Positions 1 through 6,667 are shown, counted from the first letter of the stretch. The stretch is DNA of 10,983 bases from Nitrososphaera sp. (GCA_023252395.1 JAJPDY010000018.1:1-10983); one strand, 5' to 3'. Numbers and translations: made by a program. Notes: generated from the letters alone by a model not told the origin.

Positions 1-1217
1 TTGACTTTGATGATCTGGACGCGGTGATCATAGGCCATGCCCACATCGACCACCAGGGCTTTCTGCCGGCGCTATTCAAGTACGGCTACAAGGGGCCAGT
101 GTACTGCACAGAGCCAACGCTCCCGCTCATGACCCTGCTCCAGATGGACTCGGTCAAGATAGCAAACAGCAACGGCACCTATCTGCCGTACGAGGACAGA
201 GATGTCAAAGAGGTAATCAAGCACAGCATAACTTTGCCGTACGGCAAGCCGACTGACATTTCTCCAGATATCACTATCACACTCAATAACGCAGGCCACA
301 TCATGGGGAGTGCGACTGTGCACCTGAACATTTCCGGCGCCCACAATATCCTGTATTCCGGCGACTACAAGTTTGCCAAGACGCAGCTGCTTGACAGCGC
401 CCATTCACTGTACCCAAGAGTTGAAACGCTCATCACCGAAAGCACATACGGCAACTCGACAGACATCATGCCAGATCAGCAGTTTGTATACCGCAGTTTC
501 ACAGAATCGATAAACAAGACTCTGACTGAAGGCGGCAAAGTGCTCATCCCGGTGCCGGCAGTGGGCAGGGCTCAGGAGATAATGCTTGTCATGGCCAAGG
601 AGATGAAGGAAGGCAGGCTGATGGAGTCGCCAATATACATCGAGGGCATGATATCTGAAGCAAGCGCGATCCACATGTCCTACGCGCACTACCTTGGCTC
701 TGATGTTCGCAAGTCAGTCTTGCAGGGGATCAACCCATTCCAGTCAGAATATTTCACAGTCATTAGCGGCTATGGCAAGCGCGACGATGTGCTAAATGAC
801 GAAAACCCGTGTATAGTGATGGCCACGTCAGGTATGCTCGAAGGCGGGCCGTCTGTCGAGTACTTCAAAGAGCTTGCGCAAAGCCCAAAGAACAAGATCA
901 TGTTCGTATCTTATCAGATAAATGGCACGCTTGGCCGGCGCGTGCTTGACGGCACAATGTCAGAAGTAAGCATGATGGACAAGACAGGCAAAGTCAAAGT
1001 CGTGCCTGTCCGCTGCCAAACTCAAAAGATAGACGGCTTTAGCGGCCACAGCGACTTTAACCAGATAATGAGCTTTGTGTCAAGGGTAAAGCCAAAGCGC
1101 GTGCTTGTAAATCATGGTGAGAAGAGCAAATCAGAAAATGTGGCAAGCGCCATCTATTCGCGCCTAAAGATCAGGTCCGGGGTTCCCGATAACAGGGAAA
1201 TTGTGCGCTTGCGCTGA
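1..1217 (+). CDS. aCPSF1 / FttA-type beta-CASP ribonuclease, C-terminal part (5' end outside window)
   Basis: Metallo-beta-lactamase/beta-CASP nuclease of the archaeal CPSF73 family. aCPSF1 (FttA) is known to cleave nascent RNA and drive transcription termination in archaea. The reading frame is open from base 3, so the gene starts upstream. The GTG at 24 is internal, lying just before the metal-binding HAHIDH motif (36-53). Numbering residues from that GTG, I see motif III NAGHIMGSA (His92), motif IV SGD (Asp114), beta-CASP motif A in TEST (Glu139), ATSGMLEGG near 267, motif B GHSD (His342), and motif C NHGE (His364) before the terminal VRLR. All catalytic motifs downstream of motif II are intact. 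Family members are about 630-640 residues with N-terminal KH domains, so roughly 230 residues are missing here. The 'KYGYKGPVYCTEPT' stretch and the VRLR ending favour aCPSF1 over aCPSF2, but the KH part that would settle it is not visible. A T-rich stretch (1242-1249) follows the stop. Confidence 0.93.
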   Translation, partial: DFDDLDAVIIGHAHIDHQGFLPALFKYGYKGPVYCTEPTLPLMTLLQMDSVKIANSNGTYLPYEDRDVKEVIKHSITLPYGKPTDISPDITITLNNAGHIMGSATVHLNISGAHNILYSGDYKFAKTQLLDSAHSLYPRVETLITESTYGNSTDIMPDQQFVYRSFTESINKTLTEGGKVLIPVPAVGRAQEIMLVMAKEMKEGRLMESPIYIEGMISEASAIHMSYAHYLGSDVRKSVLQGINPFQSEYFTVISGYGKRDDVLNDENPCIVMATSGMLEGGPSVEYFKELAQSPKNKIMFVSYQINGTLGRRVLDGTMSEVSMMDKTGKVKVVPVRCQTQKIDGFSGHSDFNQIMSFVSRVKPKRVLVNHGEKSKSENVASAIYSRLKIRSGVPDNREIVRLR

Positions 1218-1280
1218 TCTTATGTATCGTTATTTCCATAGCGTTTTTAGCCATGTATGTACAATACCACTTGCGCGCGT

Positions 1281-1418
1281 ATGGCTATTAGATACAGATG
1301 TGTCAACTGCAATATTGTACTTAGCGGAGAGGGTGCATCAAGGCACTATCTTGCAAACCCCACTCATAAACTCGAAAAGCTGCCCCCGCCAGTAAAGCCG
1401 GTAAAAAACGCGCGGTAG
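1281..1418 (+). CDS. C2H2 zinc-finger microprotein, 45 aa
   Basis: Short open frame encoding 45 residues, beginning MAIRYRCVNCNIVLSG. It carries C7-x2-C10-x11-H22-x6-H29 followed by a Pro/Lys-rich tail (LPPPVKPVKNAR). The spacing resembles U1/matrin-type C2H2 fingers, usually C-x2-C-x12-H-x5-H, so one Zn2+ ion per chain and nucleic-acid or protein binding are plausible. The same pattern recurs in the microprotein at 2175-2360 (C7, C10, H22, H28), which argues that both are real. An in-frame ATG at 1257 would add eight residues. I chose 1281 because it puts the first Cys at residue 7, as in the paralogue. The stop lies 1 nt from the stop of the convergent UPF0147 gene. Function unknown. Confidence 0.66.
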   Translation: MAIRYRCVNCNIVLSGEGASRHYLANPTHKLEKLPPPVKPVKNAR

Positions 1419-1419
1419 G

Positions 1420-1710
1420 TTATTCCCTTATACTTTCGAGCGTAGATACTACTTGCCAGAGCATTGTCCTGATGTGTGACTGCATCTGAGGGCTCTGCGT
1501 GGCGTTGTCAAGTAGGCTGATCGCGTTGGCGGCTCGCACAGACATGCTGCCACCTTTCTCGTCTTTAAGCGCAAGAAGTACCTCTTTTATCATGTTTCGG
1601 ATACTCTTTTGAACATCGTTGTTCTTTGTGATGGTATCCAGAGTTTCAATGGCGCGCGCAAGGCGCTCCTGATTTTCCTTTTCTTTTAATTGTTTTTTAG
1701 ATGAACTCAT
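1420..1710 (-). CDS. UPF0147 family protein
   Basis: 96-residue, almost wholly helical, soluble protein matching the archaeal UPF0147 family, which has no established function. Recognisable family features are an N-terminal Lys/Glu-rich helix, 'VQKSIRNMIKEVLLAL' (about residues 33-48), a central 'SVRAANAISLLDNATQSPQM' segment (56-75) and the closing 'HIRTMLWQVVSTLESI'. Length is typical. The start is supported by a GGAGG Shine-Dalgarno at 1720-1724, 9 nt before the ATG. This is unusual in a window where most genes look leaderless, and suggests that the mRNA has a leader or is co-transcribed with the winged-helix gene 67 nt upstream. It converges with the zinc-finger microprotein at 1281-1418. 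Confidence 0.88.
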   Translation of the reverse strand: MSSSKKQLKEKENQERLARAIETLDTITKNNDVQKSIRNMIKEVLLALKDEKGGSMSVRAANAISLLDNATQSPQMQSHIRTMLWQVVSTLESIRE

Positions 1711-1719
1711 ATTGCAATG

Positions 1720-1724
1720 CCTCC
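1720..1724 (-). promoter_or_regulatory. Shine-Dalgarno of UPF0147 gene
   Basis: Minus-strand GGAGG with 9 nt spacing to the ATG at 1710. It is the clearest Shine-Dalgarno in the window and fixes the UPF0147 start. Confidence 0.7.
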
Positions 1725-1777
1725 AGTTGACGACTGCTCACTTAGTTGTTAGTTGCTTTTGAATGTTTTTGTTATCT

Positions 1778-2107
1778 TTACTGCTCTTCATAGCCCATGG
1801 CAAGCTCTTCAATGTATTTTTCGCCTTTTTGTGTTAATGAAAATGCGCGTGCGTCCCCATCCTCCACACTGTCGTGTACAGAAGAAGCAATGTACCCTTT
1901 TTCCAGCAGGTCACTAAGGCTCTGGCGCAACAGCATTTCAAAATATTTTTGGTTAATGTCATAATCGCTGTCGTGCTCTGCCTTTTGCGGCACAAGCCAC
2001 AGCTTGATCTGACCCATGCTTACAGTAGACCGATTTATGTTACGGTCGCCTGACACGCTCTTTAAATGCGCCAGTATTGTCTGCGACGCTATTTCCGTCT
2101 GCATCAT
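1778..2107 (-). CDS. Small winged-helix-like protein, putative transcriptional regulator
   Basis: About 109 residues, function not recognised. The N-terminal half has a helix 'TILAHLKSVSG'. The middle 'YFEMLLRQSLSDLLEKGYI' looks like the recognition region of a winged helix. 'ARAFSLTQKGEKYIEEL' resembles the wing and final helix common in archaeal wHTH proteins (…L-T-x-K-G…). I infer DNA binding from this pattern only. The minus strand reads TTG-ATG-ATG. A TATA-like TTTAAGATA (2124-2132), centred 24 nt before the second ATG (2104) and 21 nt before the first (2107), points to a leaderless start on one of the ATGs and not the TTG. The gene is divergent from the zinc-finger microprotein starting near 2169-2175, so one short intergenic region serves both. 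UPF0147 lies downstream on the same strand. Confidence 0.78.
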   Translation of the reverse strand: MMQTEIASQTILAHLKSVSGDRNINRSTVSMGQIKLWLVPQKAEHDSDYDINQKYFEMLLRQSLSDLLEKGYIASSVHDSVEDGDARAFSLTQKGEKYIEELAMGYEEQ

Positions 2108-2123
2108 CAAGTTACTGTTCGCA

Positions 2124-2132
2124 TATCTTAAA
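2124..2132 (-). promoter_or_regulatory. TATA box for winged-helix gene
   Basis: Minus-strand TTTAAGATA centred near 2128, 21-24 nt upstream of the ATG pair at 2107/2104. This matches archaeal TATA spacing for a leaderless mRNA. It sits about 17 nt from the divergent plus-strand TATA box. Confidence 0.5.
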
Positions 2133-2141
2133 TGGCTTACT

Positions 2142-2149
2142 GTTTTTAT
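2142..2149 (+). promoter_or_regulatory. TATA box for zinc-finger microprotein
   Basis: Plus-strand TTTTTATA centred near 2145. An initiation site about 26 nt downstream falls at about 2172, between the two in-frame ATGs (2169, 2175), implying a leaderless or nearly leaderless transcript. Confidence 0.5.
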
Positions 2150-2174
2150 AACCCGCGCAAGCTACAGGATGTGC

Positions 2175-2360
2175 ATGGAAGAGCAGTTGAGATGCAACAT
2201 TTGCGGAGTAATCGTAAGCTCCAGTCAGGCAAAGCAGCACGCATCAACTTCTTCACACGCATCACTCAAGTCAAAGCTCGAAGATGACTTAAACGCGGTA
2301 AAAAAGGAATCATATAACAACGATAGCTCTGTCGTCATCCAGTGGGAAAAGTCTGTCTGA
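2175..2360 (+). CDS. C2H2 zinc-finger microprotein, 61 aa
   Basis: 61 residues, starting MEEQLRCNICGVIVSSSQAK. The finger is C7-x2-C10-x11-H22-x5-H28, close to the U1/matrin-type C2H2 spacing. It is followed by a charged helix (KSKLEDDLNAVKKES) and a short tail. It shares the Cys and first His positions with the 45-residue protein at 1281-1418, including small polar residues between Cys and His. An in-frame ATG at 2169 would add MC. I chose 2175 because the finger then aligns position by position with the paralogue; the TATA box at 2142-2149 allows either. The stop codon abuts that of the convergent universal stress protein with zero spacing. Probably a nucleic-acid- or protein-binding small regulator; target unknown. 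Confidence 0.78.
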   Translation: MEEQLRCNICGVIVSSSQAKQHASTSSHASLKSKLEDDLNAVKKESYNNDSSVVIQWEKSV

Positions 2361-2786
2361 TTATTTTACCACCAGTACAGAACACTTTGTGTTATGCAGA
2401 ACCTTGTTTGACGTGCTGCCAAGCACCATCTCTTTGAGCCTTCCAAGGCCGCGGCTGCCAATGACTACAAGATCAAATCCGCCCTGTTTCGCGTAGCCCG
2501 TGATGTTTGAAGCGGCGTCGCCTTCTGCAATGATGGTTTCTAGATTGACTCCACTTTTCTGTGCCATTTCTTTGCACTTGTCCAGAATTTTTGTAGACTC
2601 TTTTCGATAGTTTGACAAGAGATCATTGAGCAATTTCTGTGACTCGACATACACTGTTGGAGGGTGTTCAATCACGTGCATTGCAGTTATTTGCGCGCCA
2701 GTGCTCTTGGCGATAAAAAGTGCGTGTTCTAGGGCGCGAAGTGAGTTTTCAGAGCCGTCCACCGGCACCAGTATCTTTGAAAGCAT
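2361..2786 (-). CDS. Universal stress protein (UspA family)
   Basis: 141-residue single-domain UspA protein with the alpha/beta nucleotide-binding fold, cytoplasmic. Visible hallmarks are the N-terminal strand ILVPVDGS with Asp10, 'ITAMHVIEHPP' (second strand), and the ATP-binding signature G110-x2-G113-x9-G123-S124 in VIGSRGLGRLKEMVLGSTS, then a final CSVLVV strand. With this motif intact it belongs to the ATP-binding branch. It starts 31 nt after the stop of the CaCA antiporter gene on the same strand, so it may be co-transcribed. It also has its own TATA-like TTAAAATA (2813-2820), which overlaps the antiporter stop codon. Family members help survival under stress, but the exact role is not predictable. 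Confidence 0.95.
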   Translation of the reverse strand: MLSKILVPVDGSENSLRALEHALFIAKSTGAQITAMHVIEHPPTVYVESQKLLNDLLSNYRKESTKILDKCKEMAQKSGVNLETIIAEGDAASNITGYAKQGGFDLVVIGSRGLGRLKEMVLGSTSNKVLHNTKCSVLVVK

Positions 2787-2812
2787 GAGCCATTACTGGT
2801 TAGAGAAATGCG

Positions 2813-2820
2813 GTATTTTA
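2813..2820 (-). promoter_or_regulatory. Putative TATA box for universal stress protein
   Basis: Minus-strand TTAAAATA, centred 30 nt before the ATG at 2786 and overlapping the stop codon (2818-2820) of the upstream antiporter. It would allow independent transcription of the stress protein. Confidence 0.4.
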
Positions 2821-3867
2821 ATGCAGAGTAAGGTCATGAGGCATCAGGAACTGGATAATCAGGCTTATGACGTATAGCGCGGCCAGCATCATGCCAACCT
2901 TGAGCCCAATCTCTTTTTTTCGAAACATTGGCACGAGCGCAATTATCGTAACTGCAGTCACTAGTATCATCTGGTACTCTAGTATTGGATTTGGCGCGAT
3001 GGTTGCGTTAAAGCCACCATGGTACATTGCTCCAAAAACAGCGACGGCCAGAAGCAGGGTGTTGTTAAGAACCTTTGAGCCGAGCACGTTTGCGACGGCT
3101 ATTGACGCGCCTGCCGCGCCCTTTCTTGCCAGAAGCATCATTGAAATTTTCTCTGGCATTTCGCCAGCTATCGGGCTTATGATTACCGCAAGGACTATTA
3201 TCGAGATCCCCGCATCGATTGAGAATCCTGAAAGCGACGCAATGAAAGGCTCTGCTCCAAGAAAAATGCCGGCAGTTCCCGCGACAAAAGCCAGCATGGC
3301 CTTTATCATTTCCTTGTTGAGCCCTTTTGCTGACCTGCTTTCGTGGATCTCTACAACTTTGTGATCGCCCACCTTGTTTTCCACTTTCTTTGCAGCTTTG
3401 TTCTCGGCGCGCATCTCAAGCAAGGCCATGACAATGTAGGCGCCAAACATGCCTGCAAAGATAAACCCGTCAAGAAAGTTATAGCCGTCAAGAAACAAGA
3501 CTGCGCTGAGGACTGCAGTTGCAAGGAGGAATATCTTGTCCAGCTTGAAGGTAGCCACATCTACCCCTTTTAATGGCGCCTTTGACAGGCGCGTGGTAGC
3601 GATAAGCAGCATTATAGAAAGCCCCAGAGTCATCATCAGTAGGTTGCTGCCAAGGCCGGCGCCTATCGCAGTCCCGTAAAAGCCATCTGCTGCGGCATAG
3701 ACCACTATGGCTATTTCTGGCAGAGTCGTGGCAATGCTTAGCAGCGTGCGCCCGACGAATTTTGCGCCGTACCTCTTTGACAGATGCTCTGCGCCGTACG
3801 AGAGCAAAAAGCTCGCAAAAGTCAATTCTGCAAGCCACAAAAGCATCGTCAGAAGGTTTTCTGCCAA
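2818..3867 (-). CDS. CaCA-family cation antiporter (Na+/Ca2+ exchanger-like)
   Basis: 349-residue polytopic membrane protein with the two inverted alpha-repeats of the Ca2+/cation antiporter superfamily. Repeat 1 has ATTLPE (Glu51) and GLGSNLL (Ser74). Repeat 2 has SPIAGEMPE (Glu236, Glu239) and LGSKVLNN (Ser264, Asn268). A hydrophilic, charged loop (about 152-187) separates the halves, as usual in this family. Compared with the archaeal exchanger NCX_Mj from memory, both PE glutamates remain, but the Asn81 position is Met78 and Thr209/Ser210 become Gly235/Glu236, so the transported ion may not be Ca2+. The start is TTG at 3867, because no ATG fits upstream and a TATA-like TTTATATT at 3892-3899 places initiation at about 3869. 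It is divergent from the glycosyltransferase and lies upstream of the stress protein. Confidence 0.9.
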   Translation of the reverse strand: MAENLLTMLLWLAELTFASFLLSYGAEHLSKRYGAKFVGRTLLSIATTLPEIAIVVYAAADGFYGTAIGAGLGSNLLMMTLGLSIMLLIATTRLSKAPLKGVDVATFKLDKIFLLATAVLSAVLFLDGYNFLDGFIFAGMFGAYIVMALLEMRAENKAAKKVENKVGDHKVVEIHESRSAKGLNKEMIKAMLAFVAGTAGIFLGAEPFIASLSGFSIDAGISIIVLAVIISPIAGEMPEKISMMLLARKGAAGASIAVANVLGSKVLNNTLLLAVAVFGAMYHGGFNATIAPNPILEYQMILVTAVTIIALVPMFRKKEIGLKVGMMLAALYVISLIIQFLMPHDLTLH

Positions 3868-3891
3868 TCGCAGTTTATCGCTGCCAAGGTC

Positions 3892-3899
3892 AATATAAA
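3892..3899 (-). promoter_or_regulatory. TATA box for cation antiporter
   Basis: Minus-strand TTTATATT, centred about 28 nt before the TTG at 3867. It gives initiation within a few bases of the start codon and supports a leaderless TTG-started mRNA. Confidence 0.55.
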
Positions 3900-3995
3900 T
3901 CAGATTTGGGCAGATAAGAATGGAGAAATTAGCCTAATCTTACTTAACTTTCTCAGCAACATTTTGAGAGAAATAACTTGGGTATTGGTTAATTC

Positions 3996-5216
3996 ATGGG
4001 GCTTCGTATATTTATCAATTTGATTGCAGATGTTATCCACATTAGTTTAAATGCTCGAGGAGGTGGCGAGCGCCTCGCCTTTGTCACAATAAAGGCGCTT
4101 TCTTCTATGGGAATCGATGTAGAGCTTGACACATTTGAAAAGCCGAACTTTACGCTAATACGCGATGCTTACGGCCAAGGCATAGAAAACGACATTAAAA
4201 AAATCAAGACGCTGAGTATTTTGCAAAAGAGAAACTTTAACCGCAAATGCGATATCGTGGTAAATACGCATGGCGACATGCTTCCATTTTTCAGGCATTC
4301 TTTTTCAAAAAATAATGCCATTACTTACTGCCACTACCCTATAGCAAAATACCTTCTTGATTCCAATGACTCTGATTATTCCAGCCTGCTCCAGAACCTT
4401 AGCCTATCAAATATTGTTCCGAGTTTCCATGACAGTTACCACCAGGCGGCCAGAAGCACCTACAAAAAGATGATGCTACATTCCACGGTTCTTACAAATT
4501 CAGAATTTAGCCGCAAAGCTATTTTCAAGGCATTTGGGACAGATTCTACCGTCCTTTATCCTCCTGTAGAAGTCGATACATTTCGCAAAGCCTCCTTATC
4601 TTCAGACGCTCGCGATGACGGCGCCATCTTGGTGATCTCCCGCTTCCACCCGAGCAAAAAAATAGAAAATGCCATACACCTTGCAAAGTTGCTCAAACAA
4701 AACCAAGTCGGCAAGCACATGGATATTGTCGGCAACATTTCGCCGGACGGCATTGGCTACTACAATTATCTGTACAGCCTTGTAAAACACTATGGCTTGG
4801 AGGACTTTGTCAGGTTTGAAGTAAATGTCAGGTTCAACACGCTGCTTGAATTGATGCGGAGGGCAAAAGCCTATCTGCATCCAATGCCCGGCGAGCCTTT
4901 TGGAATGTCAACTGTTGAGGCAATGAGTGCAGGAATAATCCCTGTGGTTCCAGACATTGGCGGCCACACAGAGTTTGTCCCTGCAAAATACCAGTTCCAC
5001 ACATTTGGCCAAGGAGTCGAAGCGATGGCCGCTGCCCTCGACGCGCCGACATCGGAGCGCATAATGATTAGCAATTCCACCCAGAAATACTCGACTGCAA
5101 ACTATGTCAAGAAGTTTCAAGAGATAGTAGCCGAGATCTTGGGCATCAGCAAGCCTGTCGAATCAGCGCCGGTCATTTCAGTTGCAAAGAGGCTGCCAGA
5201 ATCAATGGCCGCCTGA
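3996..5216 (+). CDS. GT4-family glycosyltransferase, ALG11-like
   Basis: 406 residues with a GT-B fold and no transmembrane segment evident. The N-terminal domain carries 'ISLNARGGGERLAF' (16-29), the glycine-rich acceptor-side loop typical of ALG11/GT4 mannosyltransferases. The C-terminal domain has ILVISRFHPSKK (211-222) and the retaining-GT4 signature E300-x7-E308 in PGEPFGMSTVEAMSAG, then VVPDIGGHTEFV. It most likely transfers a hexose from a nucleotide sugar to a lipid-linked or surface glycan; donor and acceptor cannot be read from sequence. The start is uncertain: ATG 3996 adds about 12 residues before the first family-like strand, and its promoter is weak (AGAAATAAC near 3970). A TTG at 4020 is the alternative. 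The stop is 1 nt from the convergent methyltransferase stop. No other glycan-assembly genes are adjacent, although a sequon-rich peptide lies at 6792. Confidence 0.92.
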   Translation: MGLRIFINLIADVIHISLNARGGGERLAFVTIKALSSMGIDVELDTFEKPNFTLIRDAYGQGIENDIKKIKTLSILQKRNFNRKCDIVVNTHGDMLPFFRHSFSKNNAITYCHYPIAKYLLDSNDSDYSSLLQNLSLSNIVPSFHDSYHQAARSTYKKMMLHSTVLTNSEFSRKAIFKAFGTDSTVLYPPVEVDTFRKASLSSDARDDGAILVISRFHPSKKIENAIHLAKLLKQNQVGKHMDIVGNISPDGIGYYNYLYSLVKHYGLEDFVRFEVNVRFNTLLELMRRAKAYLHPMPGEPFGMSTVEAMSAGIIPVVPDIGGHTEFVPAKYQFHTFGQGVEAMAAALDAPTSERIMISNSTQKYSTANYVKKFQEIVAEILGISKPVESAPVISVAKRLPESMAA

Positions 5217-5217
5217 A

Positions 5218-6042
5218 CTATTTGCTTCTTGTATACACATATGCCGTGTCAACCACTTGGTCAGTAGTCCAGCAAGTCGGCAGCGTGACTGTGCCTGCCA
5301 GCTCTAGACCAAAACTGGCAATAACGTTTCCCCATCCCCAGCCGGTATGATCTCTTGAGAATGACTTCATGACGTGGCTTCCCATAAAGTTAAACCCAGC
5401 CCGCTGCTTCAGCGTTTCAATAGACAGCACTTGCGCTATTACGCTGTTTGCAAGCATTTCGCCCATCTCTGGCAGCCCCGAAATGAAAAACATGGGTCTT
5501 GACAATTTCAAGGTGTGATAGTCAAAACGCGTTGCGTCGGATCTTATTGTATCATATTTGACGCCGGTTACAGAAGATATCGACTGCTGTAGTTGTACGA
5601 GATCTGGGTCAATTTCTATTCCATATGACTCCATGCCAAGCACTTTGGCACAGTAGGCAATCCTGCCATCACCAGACCCCACGTCCACCAATTCTTTGTA
5701 CCCGAGAGATTTTGCACCAAGGGCAAGCGCAAATGCTGAGAGCATCCAAGTAGGATAGAAGGGCTGGTAGCTTGTGTCATGTTTTTTGCTGCTCAGCCAG
5801 TAGTTGTTGATGTCACCTTCGTAAACCCTGCATGCAATGCCAGAGAGCTCTATATCATATGATTTGAAGTATATCGGATTGGCTGCAGCAAAGTTGTGCA
5901 GCGAATGCAGTATGCTGTCGTCAATTGGAAGGTGTTTCGAATAGGACAGAGGCATTACTTCTTGCATAAAGCTGCCCCTCTTGCAGTGATGCATAAATCC
6001 ATTCTTTAGCTCGACAATTGCTTTTGGTATAGAATCGTCCAT
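5218..6042 (-). CDS. Class I SAM-dependent methyltransferase-like protein
   Basis: 274 residues with a Rossmann-type methyltransferase core in the middle. Motif I is VDVGSGDGR (119-127), the acidic ribose-binding residue is in GIEID (about Glu143), motif III-like is SDATRF (168-173), and a possible motif IV segment is FISGLPEMGE (186-195). The first 100 residues have no recognised domain but include the aromatic run YQPFYPTWM (92-100). The C-terminus (GSHVMKSFSRDHTGWGWGN, then TVTLPTCWTTDQ) is Trp/Thr-rich and could shape the substrate pocket. Substrate unknown. It is probably co-transcribed with the zinc-ribbon microprotein, which ends 9 nt upstream. A weak AAGGGA precedes the ATG. It converges with the glycosyltransferase, 1 nt apart. 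Confidence 0.8.
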   Translation of the reverse strand: MDDSIPKAIVELKNGFMHHCKRGSFMQEVMPLSYSKHLPIDDSILHSLHNFAAANPIYFKSYDIELSGIACRVYEGDINNYWLSSKKHDTSYQPFYPTWMLSAFALALGAKSLGYKELVDVGSGDGRIAYCAKVLGMESYGIEIDPDLVQLQQSISSVTGVKYDTIRSDATRFDYHTLKLSRPMFFISGLPEMGEMLANSVIAQVLSIETLKQRAGFNFMGSHVMKSFSRDHTGWGWGNVIASFGLELAGTVTLPTCWTTDQVVDTAYVYTRSK

Positions 6043-6051
6043 AGGCTTCCC

Positions 6052-6225
6052 TTAGTAAACCGATTCTGCGCTTGGGCGCAACCCTCTCCTGTAGCTCTTG
6101 TGGCCGCATTCCTTGCACCGGTACAACCGCCGGCGCTTGTAGGTGTAAATCGCTTCCGGGTCCTCAATCATGTCGTGCCGTGTTTTTACCATGCACCGGT
6201 CGCAGAAGCGCAGCTCAGTTGACAT
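6052..6225 (-). CDS. Zinc-ribbon microprotein, 57 aa
   Basis: Small basic protein starting MSTELRFCDRCMVKTRHD. CDRC near the N-terminus and CKEC about 30 residues later form a four-cysteine zinc ribbon. The intervening stretch is rich in Arg/Lys/Tyr (TYKRRRLYRC) and the tail (YRRGLRPSAESVY) is also basic, so RNA or DNA binding is plausible but unproven. An ATG at 6234 would add MTG. I prefer 6225 because a TATA-like CTATTAAG (6248-6255) is centred 26.5 nt upstream, so a leaderless transcript would begin at this ATG and exclude the upstream one. The methyltransferase gene follows 9 nt downstream on the same strand, suggesting a two-gene operon. Confidence 0.8.
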   Translation of the reverse strand: MSTELRFCDRCMVKTRHDMIEDPEAIYTYKRRRLYRCKECGHKSYRRGLRPSAESVY

Positions 6226-6247
6226 GCCTGTCATAATACATCCACAA

Positions 6248-6255
6248 CTTAATAG
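6248..6255 (-). promoter_or_regulatory. Putative TATA box for zinc ribbon-methyltransferase unit
   Basis: Minus-strand CTATTAAG centred 26-27 nt before the ATG at 6225, the spacing expected for leaderless initiation at that codon. Confidence 0.45.
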
Positions 6256-6280
6256 GTATTGGTCGGCTGGCCCAGAGCGA

Positions 6281-6667
6281 CTAGGTCTTTTGGATTTTCT
6301 TGGCGCTATGGATTACCTTAAAGCCAGATTTTGTCATCTTTAGGCTTTTGACCAGATTTATCGACAACTTGGCAACTTTAAAGCCTGCAAATACAGGGAT
6401 AAGCAATAGCATCACAATATCCAGCCAGTGCTTCTTCAAAAACAGTTTTGGATCGTTTATCTTTCTGTACTTGAGGCCGACATCAACTACAAGGGCCGCG
6501 AATATCATCCAAGAAAATGCTTCCCAGAATTCTTCAAGTTCTTTTGATACTGGAAATGGCCTCTCTATGCCGACCAGATTTGAGTGGATGAAGACATAGC
6601 CTGCAAAGAATACTACAACCATCGCAACTATAGACAGGTCGAATATTCTGTACATGCTTTTAGGCAA
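6281..6667 (-). CDS. Small membrane protein resembling an isolated voltage-sensor domain
   Basis: 128 residues with three clear hydrophobic segments (about 8-27, 50-65, 82-96) and a Lys-rich amphipathic C-terminus. The arrangement recalls S1-S4 of voltage-gated channels. A candidate S2 ends in an acidic residue and a basic stretch (Asp62, LKYRK). 'LFLKKHWLDIVMLL' mimics the S2-S3 W-x-x-D motif (Trp81, Asp83). The last helix places lysines at 97, 100, 107, 110, 113 and 117, mostly every third residue as in S4, but Lys instead of Arg. No pore helices follow, so it would be a stand-alone sensor or simply an unrelated small membrane protein. The start is TTG 6667, with GAAGG 7 nt upstream (6675-6679). 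ATG 6655 is a good alternative that removes four residues. It is divergent from the sequon-rich peptide gene at 6792. Confidence 0.72.
   Translation of the reverse strand: MPKSMYRIFDLSIVAMVVVFFAGYVFIHSNLVGIERPFPVSKELEEFWEAFSWMIFAALVVDVGLKYRKINDPKLFLKKHWLDIVMLLLIPVFAGFKVAKLSINLVKSLKMTKSGFKVIHSAKKIQKT

Noticed and set aside
1201..1395. 64-codon plus-strand frame after aCPSF1
   Set aside because: It starts inside the aCPSF1 3' end, has no recognisable composition, and overlaps the zinc-finger microprotein in another frame that shows a clear metal-binding pattern.
2867..3838. Frames on both strands overlapping the antiporter
   Set aside because: The antiporter frame has full family motifs over its length; the others are by-products of its biased codons.
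3927..3937. ATTAG-C-CTAAT palindrome in the antiporter/glycosyltransferase divergent region
   Set aside because: Five-base arms in A/T-rich DNA are expected by chance; there is no second copy to suggest an operator.
4007..4014. TATATTTA-like sequence inside the start of the glycosyltransferase
   Set aside because: It would place initiation near 4037, where no in-frame start codon precedes the conserved glycine-rich loop, so it is unlikely to be the gene's promoter.
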